The position numbers and the translations under genes were made by a program. Positions 1 through 10,253 of a DNA stretch of 64,000 bases are shown in pieces (position 1 is the stretch's first letter; each line of letters begins with the position of its first letter). Under the pieces are notes generated by a model. It saw only the letters and a list, made by a program, of their open reading frames with translations. It searched no databases and was not told the DNA's origin. This DNA comes from Pholiota molesta (Eukaryota > Basidiomycota > Agaricomycetes > Agaricales > Strophariaceae). Location: assembly GCA_014925825.1 (NCBI GenBank), contig JACGCK010000005.1, positions 1,054,001-1,118,000 of the forward strand, written 5' to 3'.

Positions 1-570
1 TCGCCGAGGATCTAGCCTGTCTCTACTTGAAGCCCTGAACATGGAGCTGAAAATAGCTACCGCCTTCTGCGTCAGTGCCTTTTTATTGAAATCATTTCGA
101 TGGTGTTATTTAATTCAATTTCATAGCGTGGGGCTAGCCCCGACTTCGCCACGGGCGTCACAGCTGTTATCGTCGATAAAATCAAAGAGCGTCCGCAATG
201 GGAACCATCAAGCATCAAAGACGTTACCTCTGGAATTGTTTCCAGATTTTTCGACCCAAAATCTCCTTACTTGGCTGATGCTCCCTCTCTTGAACTACCA
301 GCAGAAATCGCATCGGGTATCATCTCTAACCCATCGAAGTATGCTTTGCCCAGTGAAGAAGAAATTGGGTCGGTGGTCACCGGTTCTCACGTGTCTGGCG
401 GAGGGCTAGGCGTGCGTCTGGACGAATTGCTCGCCAGATTTGCTGACCTCCGTCCCGGGAAAGTGGGAGTGAAAGAAAAAGTGCTTGAAGTGGTCCAAAG
501 GCGATGCGAGCTTACGGATAACGCAGATGGGAATCGGGTATGGCTTAAGTGGAAACATACGACCAGGTGA
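1..570 (+). CDS. EHD3: 3-hydroxyisobutyryl-CoA hydrolase, 3' part
   Basis: This is the C-terminal part of a mitochondrial 3-hydroxyisobutyryl-CoA hydrolase (crotonase superfamily). In valine breakdown the enzyme releases free 3-hydroxyisobutyrate. The reading frame enters from the left edge (codons from base 2). It crosses a 56-nt intron at 71-126 and continues to the stop at 568-570. The joined protein reads MELKIATAFC then RGASPDFATGVTAVIVDK, the conserved stretch in which the family has D-F-x-x-G-V-x-A-V-hydrophobic-D-K. It is followed by the fungal C-terminal extension with ALPSEEEI and a basic tail ending LKWKHTTR. The catalytic crotonase core lies outside the window. A competing 3' end is possible: an intron-like segment at 538-598 would join the frame to downstream coding-like sequence. 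The enzyme call is firm; the exact C terminus is not. Confidence 0.8.
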
Positions 571-598
571 TGACGCAAGCTAATAACCCTCTGGGGAG

Positions 599-745
599 TT
601 GTACGCGCTAGTCTGCTTGGAATATAAATATCCGATCAAGCAAGAGACAGTGTCGGAGGCGCACGCCGCAAATGAGAAGATCCGCAGAGACCATTGGCAG
701 GGTGAGCGCTGCAGCCCTTGAGGACCTGTTGGACCAACGGGATCG
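599..745 (+). other. coding-like stretch, unassigned
   Basis: Starting at 599 a frame reads LYALVCLEYKYPIKQETVSE and continues through HWQG, where it meets a stop. Shifting by one base at about 690 restores an open frame ending LEDLLDQRDRK and a stop at 745. It has the residue balance of real protein. It could be an alternative spliced C terminus of the hydrolase upstream (intron 538-598 has GT, a CTAATA branch-like site and AG) or the remnant of another gene. The frame break is of the same one-base-missing type found elsewhere in this window. Confidence 0.35.
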
Positions 746-1263
746 GAAATGAACGGCAAAGAAAAAAGGGCTGAGAGGTCGAAAATAGATCTTTGTGACG
801 ACAGGGCTTTCTAACCGCTGTTTACAGGGTTTGCTGACTCGGGATCGGTTTCACAGGTTGTGGGTGTAAGAGGAAATCGTATGTGTTCCTGAGTCCGATC
901 ATCTTGGTTACGCTAGACCCTGCTAGACCAGATCACACGCAAAAATGCAAACATAAAATACGGGCTAGGCTCGTCTGGGTAATTGCGACGTGACAGACTG
1001 GTGGCATCGGCCAGTTACTGTCGGTGTGTGTGGACGGGCGGTGGGCAGCGAGGGTATGGGCGGAGAATATTGGAAATGATTGGGATGCAGAGGTGTGGGA
1101 AGTGATTATAGATTTCCTGTTCAAACAGAGATTTGAAAGATCCAGTCACAGAGACGGAGCTAAGAGAGATTAGATATCACTTCCGGACCAATGCAAAATG
1201 GGAGGTCCTCCGAATCCAGGGATCCCTCTTATCCCTTTCTCTCCCCAGCTGTGGCGTCCAGTC
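746..1263. other. intergenic, hydrolase to dioxygenase
   Basis: About 520 bases between the coding-like stretch and the dioxygenase promoter. Short ORFs on both strands show no recognisable protein. I see no RNA gene or repeat here. Confidence 0.5.
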
Positions 1264-1271
1264 CTATATAA
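1264..1271 (+). promoter_or_regulatory. TATA box of the dioxygenase gene
   Basis: CTATATAA lies about 45-50 bases before the ATG at 1316, in a pyrimidine-rich stretch (CCCCCATCCCATCCCC follows). The short distance means transcription would have to start very near the ATG, giving a short 5' UTR. Confidence 0.45.
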
Positions 1272-1315
1272 GCCTATGGCGCGTCTCCCCCATCCCATCC
1301 CCTCCCCAGCCACCC

Positions 1316-2812
1316 ATGGATATCGTCAACGTCCTCCAGGCGCCCCCCGTCTTCTTCCGTCTCTTCGTCAAGCTCGCCCTGTCTCTCTTCAACAACACCA
1401 TCAACGTCCACTACCGTCGCGCCGCGCCCCCGCGTTTGCTGCCCACTTCGTTTGATGTCCACCCGACCTCAGGCTTCTTTCCTTCTCAGCCTCTGCCGCG
1501 ACTACCCCCTCAGTTCGCAATATGGGAGCACGCCCTACGTGACGCAAATGGCAACCTCAGTCTAGGAGAAGACGAGTCCGACGAGGCGGTGGACAAGCGC
1601 GCCTTTGGCGAACAATGGCGAGCAAACATCGCGTCGGTTCGTGTTCTTTTCGCTTTTCGCGCCCGTCTCGCACAAGTGTTGACCATACGACGCGTTTAGT
1701 GGCCTGTGCTTGGCACCCAAGCACTGCACGCCGACCTGCGTAGCTCTCAACGCGCACATATGGTCCTCGCATGGCTCGTTAGCTTCTATGTTCACTCTAT
1801 GCCTCCGAATACAGACGGTCCTGCCGTCGTGCCCAAGGCATTGGCGATTCCCCTGATGCAAATATCTCGTCATCTCGGCTTCGCTCCCGTGCTCACCTTT
1901 GCCGATACTGTTTTATGGAATTGGGAGCTGGTCAACCCAGATTTGCCCCTGTCGATTGACAACATGCGTTTTGTCAATCTGTTCTCAGGAACTGATGACG
2001 AAAATGCCTTCTACCAATCTTCAGCTCGCGCCGAATTGCACGGCGTCGAAATCTTGAGAATTATTGATAATTTCACCTCACTTCCCAACACGACAGATTT
2101 AACCTCTATTTCCAAAATCGCTCGCGATTTGACGCGCCTTGCAGGTGTCATCGACGACATCAGCAACATCATTCAATCTGTCCGCCCTATTTGTGACCCC
2201 CATACTTTTTACTGGGATATTCGACCATGGTTCGAAGGCAGCGATGCCAAAGGCCCCACGGAGCCTGGTTGGGTTTACGAAGGCGTCGATATGTCGGAAC
2301 CTCTGGATCTCAGTGGGCCGTCAGCGGGACAAAGCAGTGTCATGCATGCCCTTGACATATTTCTGGATGTCGATCACAAGTTACGACAACGTCGTTATCC
2401 CGCTCCTTCCCCGCAGAACAAACGCGCCGATCATGGCTTCATGGAAAGGATGAGACGGTATATGCCAGGCAAACACCAGCAATATCTCACCAACCTCACC
2501 GATTTCCCTCGCTCTGTACGTGACGTCGCCCAATCCACCCCCGCGCTCCGAGAGCCATACGACACTGCCGTGACGGCATTAAAACGTCTCCGCGACAGCC
2601 ACATTCGAATCGCCTGTTTATATGTTGTCACCATGTCGCGACATACGCCCGGTGCTCGCGCAGGATGCCCTGCAAGTGCCATGATCGACCGCCTGCACGC
2701 CGCGCGCCTTGCTGGCAATGGCCCTGTTCGGGGAACGGGGGGAAATGAATTGTCTAACCTCCTCAAAGCAGGACGCGATGCCACTAAGCGCGCGATCTTG
2801 AAGCCCAATTGA
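1316..2812 (+). CDS. IDO: indoleamine 2,3-dioxygenase
   Basis: This haem enzyme opens the indole ring of L-tryptophan to N-formylkynurenine, the first step of the kynurenine/NAD route (BNA2 in yeast). The model has two exons, 1316-1636 and 1700-2812, separated by a 63-nt GT-AG intron, giving 477 aa. Recognition rests on the ordered family segments: FDVHPTSGF near the N terminus, RANIASWPVL across the splice, LVSFYVHSMPP, ALAIPLMQISRHLGFAPVLT and DTVLWNWEL. The C-terminal MRRYMPGKHQQYL precedes DSHIRIACLYV, whose histidine (about residue 408) is in the position of the proximal haem ligand. Fungi often carry several IDO paralogues with different tryptophan affinity, so which subgroup this belongs to is open. 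There is no signal peptide, so a cytosolic enzyme is expected. The intron is a multiple of three but contains an in-frame stop (TAG), so it must be removed. Confidence 0.93.
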
Positions 2813-3499
2813 TTATTAGTACGCGATATCACCCCATTTTTTTTTATTCTCTTGCATTTTGTTGTGTTTTGCTATCCCGTTTTCGATTGACACTACTTAA
2901 TATTCTTATCCATACTTACATATATGTAATGCTCTAACACCGACTGCGCCGATTGGCTATAGTAGTCAGGCATATAATGGTATATATATTCAATAATAAA
3001 TTGACATTGCTATGCATTTGCATGAGAGCGCAAACACTCCACTGGTATCGTTCAAATCTCGATTTCGGGACGCGCTAATGGTCATACCGAAAATCCACCT
3101 GCCAGCATCAACCACATGAGCTGCGGAAGAACATTTACAGTTCTGTCATGGCTGGAATGGGAACAATTGGAAACAATTGTTCTGCACGGTCAAGTGGTGC
3201 GCCTGCTGAGCTGCTAGGCCCATCTGTAGCATCACTTCAGGACGATCCTGTATTCTGGGATATCTCCGCCGAAAAGTGGCACGATTGAAAAACGGACAAA
3301 GGGGATTTCACGCCCTTCAAACTGCTGTCCTGTTTTTCAGACCTGACCATCAAAAGTATTTTAAGGCAATACACAAAATAGAGCAATGATGATCTAGACC
3401 TGTCATTCTCACCTTGTCAGACTCATTGAGCAATTTGAATGAGGAGCACACTGGGAGCACAGCGATGTTTTGTGGGACTGCAGGCACGTGCACTGAAAA
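2813..3499. other. intergenic, dioxygenase to RPA1
   Basis: AT-rich at first, with a T9 run near 2838 and TATATATGTAATG near 2922, consistent with the dioxygenase 3' UTR and terminator. The rest is the RPA1 upstream region. No convincing ORF, RNA gene or repeat. Confidence 0.5.
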
Positions 3500-3505
3500 A
3501 CGCGT
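3500..3505. promoter_or_regulatory. candidate MluI cell-cycle box upstream of RPA1
   Basis: ACGCGT, 80 bases before the RPA1 start codon. This hexamer is the core of the MCB bound by MBF-type factors, which drive G1/S transcription of replication genes, RFA1 included, in yeasts. The hexamer is expected by chance several times in 64 kb, so only the position supports it. Confidence 0.35.
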
Positions 3506-3584
3506 CGAGTCACAGACGTCACACCAATAAACGGCACTCGCGCCTTCACCACCACCAACACGACCATCCACACATCTTCCCTTC

Positions 3585-5864
3585 ATGACTCACCAACTCT
3601 CTGCTGGAAGCTGCAAGCTTCTTCAAAGCGCGACACCAGATGATACGGCCGTCTTTGAGTCTCAGCACACGCTACAGTTCCTTTCCATCAAGAAGGTTGG
3701 AAATAGTCCAGGTGCCCCCCCTTCTGCACCAGACCGCTATCGCATTATCATGTCCGATGGAATCAACTACATGCAAGCCATGCTCGCCACTCAGCTGAAC
3801 AACATGGTGCAAGACAACACTATTGGGAGAAACACTATTGCCGTCGTCGAGAAGCTGACGTGCAACTATGTTCAAGACAAACGGTACGCGTTCGAGTCAT
3901 TTTCAGCCTGATATTTGAATCATTGAAACCACCCTAAGCTTGGTCATTATTCTTGCCTTGCGAGTTTTAGAACACTCCGCCGAGAAGATCGGTGATCCTA
4001 CTCAGATTGGTCCCTCTGAAGCGCCTGCAGCGGCCAGCCCTACCACGGGCACCGGCACACCGAAGAAGGCGCCCGCTCGGGCCACTCCCGAGACAGCATC
4101 GCCCGCAAAAGCTACTGTTTCTGCGCCATCAGTCGCTGCTACTCGTCAACAGGCGCCTCCCCCAACCCGTCATGGGAATATCTATCCCATCGAGGGTCTT
4201 AGTCCGTACCAAAATAACTGGACCATCAAGGCCCGCGTCACGCAAAAGTCCGATATCAAAACGTGGTCCAACGCTCGGGGAGAAGGAAAGCTATTCAACG
4301 TCACGCTAATGGACGATTCAGGCGAAATCCGTGGAACGGGCTTCAATCTTGTCGTCGATGATCTGTATCCCAGATTAGAAGAAGGCAAAGTCTATTACAT
4401 TTCTAAGGCCCGTGTCAATCTCGCTAAGAAGAAATTCTCAAACATCAATAACGATTATGAATTGAGCTTTGAGCGAAACACAGAAGTCGAAGAGGTAGCG
4501 TCGCATTGCTTTTCAATTGTTATTCCCACACTCATTGAGTTTTTGCAGTGTCATGAAGTGACAAACATACCCACCATCAAATATACTTTTGTGCCGCTCA
4601 ATGCCTTGGAAGAACTGAATAAAGACGCGATTTGCGGTATGTTATTTCTTTCACGTTACCGTATTTGTTCCTGATCTGTCGATTCAGATGTCATTGGTGT
4701 GGTAAAGGAAACTTCTCCAGTGACGCAAATTACTTCTGCCAAGTTGCAGCGAGAGGTATATTCCTTGTTTCCTACTGCGCGTTGCTTTTCATTCAACATT
4801 CCTTTTCAGCTTTCCAAGCGGGACCTAACTCTCGTCGACAAATCGGGATTCTCTGTTCGGATGACTCTTTGGGGAAAACAAGCAGAGCAATATAGTGTTT
4901 CGGAACCTTCACCAGTCATCGCATTTAAAGGAGTCAAAGTTGGCGATTTCGGAGGTAAATTTCTATCTCAGTTATTTTTAACTCGTGTTTTGACCATGAT
5001 ATGCATCATCTAGGGCGCTCGCTTTCCATGTTCAGCGGGAGCACGATGCAAGTCAATCCAGATATTGATGAATGCTTTGCGCTTCGGGGATGGTATGACA
5101 ATACCGGAGCTGAGCAAACTTTCAAAGCCCATTCGAACTCAGGTGGTGGATCTTCCATGTACGGCTTCAAACGGGAAGAAATTCGTAGTCTCGATGAGGT
5201 GAAGCAGGTGGGCTATGGTATGCCTGACAAACCCGAGAATTTTTCCGCACGTGCCACCATCATGCACATCAAATCTGACAATATTTTGTATCCGGCTTGC
5301 CCGACTGCAAATTGCAATAAAAAAGTAGTGGAGATGGGGGATACTTGGCGATGCGAGAAGTGCAGTCAAAACTTCGATGCGCCGGAACATCGGTATGTTC
5401 TCATCTATTCATTTTTATGTCACTGAGCTGACATGATCTAATTCAGTTATATCATGTCTTTGGCTGTTGCGGACTATTCTGGTCAAGCATGGCTCCAAGG
5501 ATTCAATGAAGTTGGTACGACGATCTTTGGCATGACCGCCAATCAATTGCTCGAGATTAGGGTAACTTGATCTTCCTTCATTGGAGTACCACATGATCTA
5601 AAGTCAGATTTCTGTAGGATCGCGATAACGCTGAGTATAATGCAATCATGCATAAAGCGAACTGTAACACGTATAATTTCTCTTGCCGCGCTAAACAAGA
5701 TACCTATAACGTGAGTCTGCTCCGGCTTGCTGTGTGTATCTCATTGACATCGAATTCAGGAAACGACGCGTATCCGGTATGGAATCTCCCGTATCATTCC
5801 ATTGAATTACAAGGAGGAAGCGATGGCATTGCGGGATTTGCTTTACTCTCCGTGGGCTAGGTAG
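3585..5864 (+). CDS. RFA1: replication protein A large subunit
   Basis: This is the 70-kDa subunit of the RPA heterotrimer, which coats single-stranded DNA in replication, repair and recombination. Nine exons join in frame: 3585-3883, 3939-4494, 4549-4636, 4688-4755, 4810-4954, 5014-5392, 5447-5561, 5618-5710 and 5760-5864. They give 615 aa, almost the human length of 616. The order is an N-terminal OB fold, a Pro/Ala/Thr linker, then DBD-A starting IYPIEGLSPYQNNWTIKARV. DBD-B follows, with DKSGFSVRMTLWG, and then DBD-C, which carries a C4 zinc site (CPTANC then CEKC). The C-terminal trimerisation region ends RDLLYSPWAR. Every splice junction is a clean GT-AG and no frame break is present. 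The start is the first ATG, opening directly into the RPA N-domain. An ACGCGT box upstream suggests S-phase expression. Confidence 0.96.
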
Positions 5865-6304
5865 TGGGTTTCATCTTATATTTTTCGTATATTTTTCGTC
5901 TGTACAATAGTTATTTCTGCTCTGCTGTATTAGTAAAGGCCTACCTTGGATCTGCCAAGTGCCTGTCCTATCGTGTTCCAGACTCTAAACTAGTCAATTT
6001 AGGGCCACGCAAGGCGTGTCCTAGGTCACCTGAGGAGAGTGAGTTGGGTCGGTCTGTTTGCATATATTGACCTGAACAATTGACGCGTCGTTTACAATCG
6101 CGTCTTGACCTCTGCTGTCTTCTGACTGTCTTTTCCCTCTGCAGCACTCTCTGCCGATAGTGCCCTGGAATTTGTCTGGAAAATTATCTTATCCTTATTC
6201 TCTGTCTATTTCCCACCTGGAATCGTTGACGAATTCTTGCGCTTTCTGACAACTTTTGACGCGCTTCACGCAAGAATTAAATCGGCCACCCCGCAATAAT
6301 CTTC
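5865..6304. other. intergenic, RPA1 to membrane-protein gene
   Basis: Contains RPA1 3' UTR and the promoter of the next gene. A second ACGCGT lies at 6083-6088, about 220 bases before the next ATG. The short ORFs here show no family resemblance. Confidence 0.45.
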
Positions 6305-9300
6305 ATGCCAGTACCTACTCACGCGCGTTATGAAGTACCCATAAACTCCCCTCCTTTAATATCTACACCTTCTCGTTATGGCTCTATGCGTAGTGCTCCA
6401 AGTACGAGCTACTCGCCAACTGTTACTGGCAACGGACAGCAAAAGCTGAATGTAGTTACTCGCGTTGCTGTCGAAGGCAAAGCGAAGAAGGGTCAAGATG
6501 GGGCGTCAATCAGGATGTTTCTGAAGGTATGTACCGTTAGGGGGTTTTTTTTTTCTGGGTTAAAATGTGGATAGATTTGTGTACCCATTGAATCTGTCAC
6601 ACCTGGTGCAACCATCCCACTTTTTCCAGGTAAGCCCATTGTCTATCCTCGTTTGATACAAGGTTGTAATCTGCAAATTGTAGAGGAAAATGTCAAGATC
6701 CATTCCTCGCAAGTCCATCCATTGGACCACAATTCAGTCCCATACAACTTTTCATCGACCGTCTCTCCTCTTCTACATAATGCAGCGCGAGCCTTGAATT
6801 TACCTGCAAGATCTCAGGACCATTTTGCCTCTGTTTTTAACCTGGGAAAATCTAACGGAAGTACATCTACGAGCCGTTCACTGAAATCGGAAAGTGGCGA
6901 GAATATACCACCAGTGGACACTCATTATACTGGCCATATCATCGTCAGCGGTTATAGCATTTCCTTTGTCCTTCCTAAGGTCTTCCTATCCAGACGAAGC
7001 AATGGGAGCCCTCTATCCGATAACGACGAAGATAATGTTTCTCAAACTCCTGCAAGCCGACGACGAGCCTCGGTTGGAGAAAGGAATCAGGCTCAATTTA
7101 TGGCTGCAATCGATATGTGGGTTCCATTCGCATCAAAACCACCAAGATCTCCTTACTTAGTTTGTACTACTTTTTTGCATCTGTTTTGCTAACTAATGAA
7201 TAATCAATCAGCTCTCTATCCCTACTCCCCGTTGCCTTCACAACCACATTAAACTTCGCATTTTTCCTCCTGCTAACACTGCAACATCTTTCGCATCCTT
7301 GTCATCAATCGAAGACGACAATACCTCTTGGGACCTTACCTCCGACCCTCACGTATCGCGAGTTCTATCCTCACGGCCGTCACGCACGCATTCATATACA
7401 CACTTTGCCGACGATGAATCATCCGACGCTTCAGTGACTAATATGTCTGAAGGATGTGTGGTACAAGGGACATTCCCCAGTGCGGAACGCATACGTATAA
7501 GATGGGCTAAGCCAATCAAGAACCTAAACATCCCAGGGGAAGAAAATGGCAGGCGAAGGGTAGGAGTTGAAGAGGTCAAGGGGGAGATGTCTTGTACCAT
7601 ACGAGGAAAAGGAACGAGTGCAAATGACCCGGAGGTCGAGGGTGTCCTCATGCATGTCGAATACAAAGGACAATGCAAAAGTGTATGGTTCCCTGGAGTG
7701 GCTACATTGCTGGGTCTGGACGTGGGACTCGAAGCGAAAGGCTCTGACATGTACTGGCCTAAAGGCTATCCGACGGAGTGGGAAATTTCTGGTGGTGCTG
7801 GCTATACTGGCTTCGATTGTGGACCTGCGACAACCACCAACCCAAACTCTCGGACATCATCCCTTGATTCAAACGGGCCTCAAATTCGTGTGTCTGCATC
7901 TCCTGAGCAAGACTCGATCCCATTTTTGAATGCTAGAACCAGTTCTACTTCTTCGGCATCCTCACTACTTCGTGCTCCCCTTCCAGCGCAACATGTTGCC
8001 GAGTACTCTTTTGAAGGTTCAAATGGAACATTACCTTCGTCGTCGGAGACGTTACCCTCTGTATCATCCCTTCCAGCTTCCTCTACGCCCATTCTTCCTG
8101 CTGCTCAATTACGACCACCAGGTTCTCCTGTTACGCTCCATCTGAATATGAACGAACTGCAACCTCCAGTCAAGAATTTGTTCACATTCAGTATAACGGG
8201 AACAGTATTGGTGACTGCTAGAGCAACGTTGGCTCGAATCAACAATAGCAACTCTTCTTCGAACGACAAATCTAGTGATCCGGAACCTATTGTTTTACCA
8301 CGATTTACCGTTCTGGCCGCTGATACAGAAACAACCATCATCATAGTTCGCAATGAAGCGGAATCTGCGTCAGTCGAAGTATTTCATCCAAGCGGAGACA
8401 TCTATAACGACCCACAGACTCGCAAAACGGTGCTGCAGAAAGGCGGGTCTACAAGATGCGGCGAAGATGGTGGAAGAATAGCTCTGAAGCTTCTGGACGC
8501 ATTCAATATGACGACGAATGGACATTCTCGATATATAACCCGCCCTCGGACACCAAGCAACAATACGGGACATCGCGTTTCGTCAGCTTCACCCCTTCCA
8601 CGCGCACCTTTCCCTTCGCGCAGTAAACGAGATGGTCCTGTGACGATTCCATGGGCCAAAGCTACAGTCACTGCCCTTGCCCCAGACGCGGAAATGTTCC
8701 CGACTGGCTACGCTGTCAGATTCTGCTTGCAAACGCCTGTGTTAAATGATTCGGAATGGCTGGAATTCGGGATGGCCTACGGTTGGCCGTCCGATCCCAT
8801 GACATCTACAAAACACAGACAGACTCGCAAAGTGCATATCATTTGTGCAACTGTGGATGGGGTGCCTGTTCAAGCCGAAACAATGAAGGCGGCAAAAACT
8901 GATTCTGGTGTCACTGTTGCTGGTGTACCTTTCGAGGAACAAAGTGGGAAAGATTGGATCTGTTGGGGAAAGGTCTATGCCGGCGGTTCGCCAGGCAGCC
9001 CAATGGTCATAGATTATCTTGTGAAAGATGATCCGAAACCTACCACAGGGTCGAGGGCAAGGGTCGACTCTTTGGAGATGACGATAGTTCTGCCAACCTT
9101 TTTTATTTCAGTGGCTCGATTGGAAGTAAAGATAGATGTTATGCCAGGTTAGTGTTTATTTCCGAGTATTTGCTTTGAAAGTCACTCACATATTAGTCAG
9201 GTCTTGAAATTTCTTCACTGCGGTCCAACTTCGACTATCATCATGCATATCCTAAGGGTAATAGACTGCTCCGGTACTCTTTGGAAGAGTATTCACAGCC

Positions 9301-9916
9301 TCAACTATCGCTGATGCTGCGGAAGATTACAACGAAGCTCGACACGACTTCCATAGGGATCAAAAGATACTTCATCTTCACCTGGATCATAGGACTTGTT
9401 GCCTTCTGCTCTATATATCACGCATTATCTGATATGCGACAACTTCGCCCAGTCGTGGATGGAGATAGATCCTCCGCTGAAATCGACTCCTGGATAGAGA
9501 TTCCAACCGTAACAGTGACCAGCACAGTCTACGACAAAACGGAAACTCAGCGGTGGATTTCTGAAACTTCGTCAGCACCTTTGTGGACAACATCTTCGAG
9601 CTTGGTATTTCCGGAAGATAGCCCTATAATGACTTCATCAGCCACCTCGACTCTGCATACCATATCCGCTCAAACGGCGAAACAAACTCCGACATATAAA
9701 TACCCAGATACACCGAAATCTGCCCTTTCAATTCAAGTTCAACAGTCGATCTTAGAACGCTATGGCTTGATGCCAGTCGACAATTTATTTTCTTTTACTT
9801 GGCCTGATGAATACGCTGATAGTTTGAAACGAACATTAGCCAAGGTCGTTGGAACTATGGAAGTTGTTTGGAATATCTTTAGAAAGGTTTATCATTACCC
9901 ACTGGACCCACCATAA
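6305..9916 (+). CDS. large single-pass membrane protein, unknown role
   Basis: Five exons (6305-6526, 6575-6629, 6684-7159, 7212-9147, 9201-9916) give 1,134 aa. I do not recognise a named family. The N-terminal third has an ordered segment (VTPGATIPLFP and neighbours) that resembles a folded beta-rich domain and is followed by Ser/Thr-rich linkers. A second ordered region runs from GCVVQGTFPSAERIRIRW to TEWEISGGAGYTGFDCG. Near residue 950 there is one clear hydrophobic segment, FIFTWIIGLVAFCSIYHAL, followed by a Ser/Thr-rich tail of about 160 residues. No signal peptide is visible, so a type II or tail-proximal topology is possible. Splice sites are all canonical and the frame is intact. Length and ordering look like a conserved fungal protein rather than a chance ORF. 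Confidence 0.75.
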
Positions 9917-10253
9917 TGACAACTGTTACGCTTGTGTTACACCATCAGTTATTATTGTTATTCACTACCAATTCACTACTGACTTTTATACTCACGCTTT
10001 GTTGTTAAAGTACAATAATGTCATACCCATGTACTTTTTGTAAAAAAATTAATGACATGCTCTGTTGGGCTTCAGTCTCTCTGCTCTCATCTATCACACT
10101 GCGCGACACGAATTGGCCAGTGGCAGTTCAATTGCGCAGGGTTGTGTGTGCATTACGTAAACAGATGACTGACAGGGTCCTCTCGTGGCTAATTGAGTGA
10201 TTACGTTTTTGGAACAACTGTTGGGCAACTTGGGTACTCTTCCATTGTCCCGG
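9917..10253. other. intergenic, upstream of insulinase
   Basis: About 340 bases, AT-rich at the start. Only weak short ORFs. Presumed 3' UTR of the preceding gene plus the insulinase promoter. Confidence 0.45.

Noticed and set aside
1562..1873. Minus-strand ORFs across the dioxygenase
   Set aside because: They are antisense shadows of clearly recognised dioxygenase exons.
3040..3075. Possible tRNA T-loop (CGTTCAAATCTCG)
   Set aside because: No acceptor stem, D arm or anticodon arm can be drawn around it.
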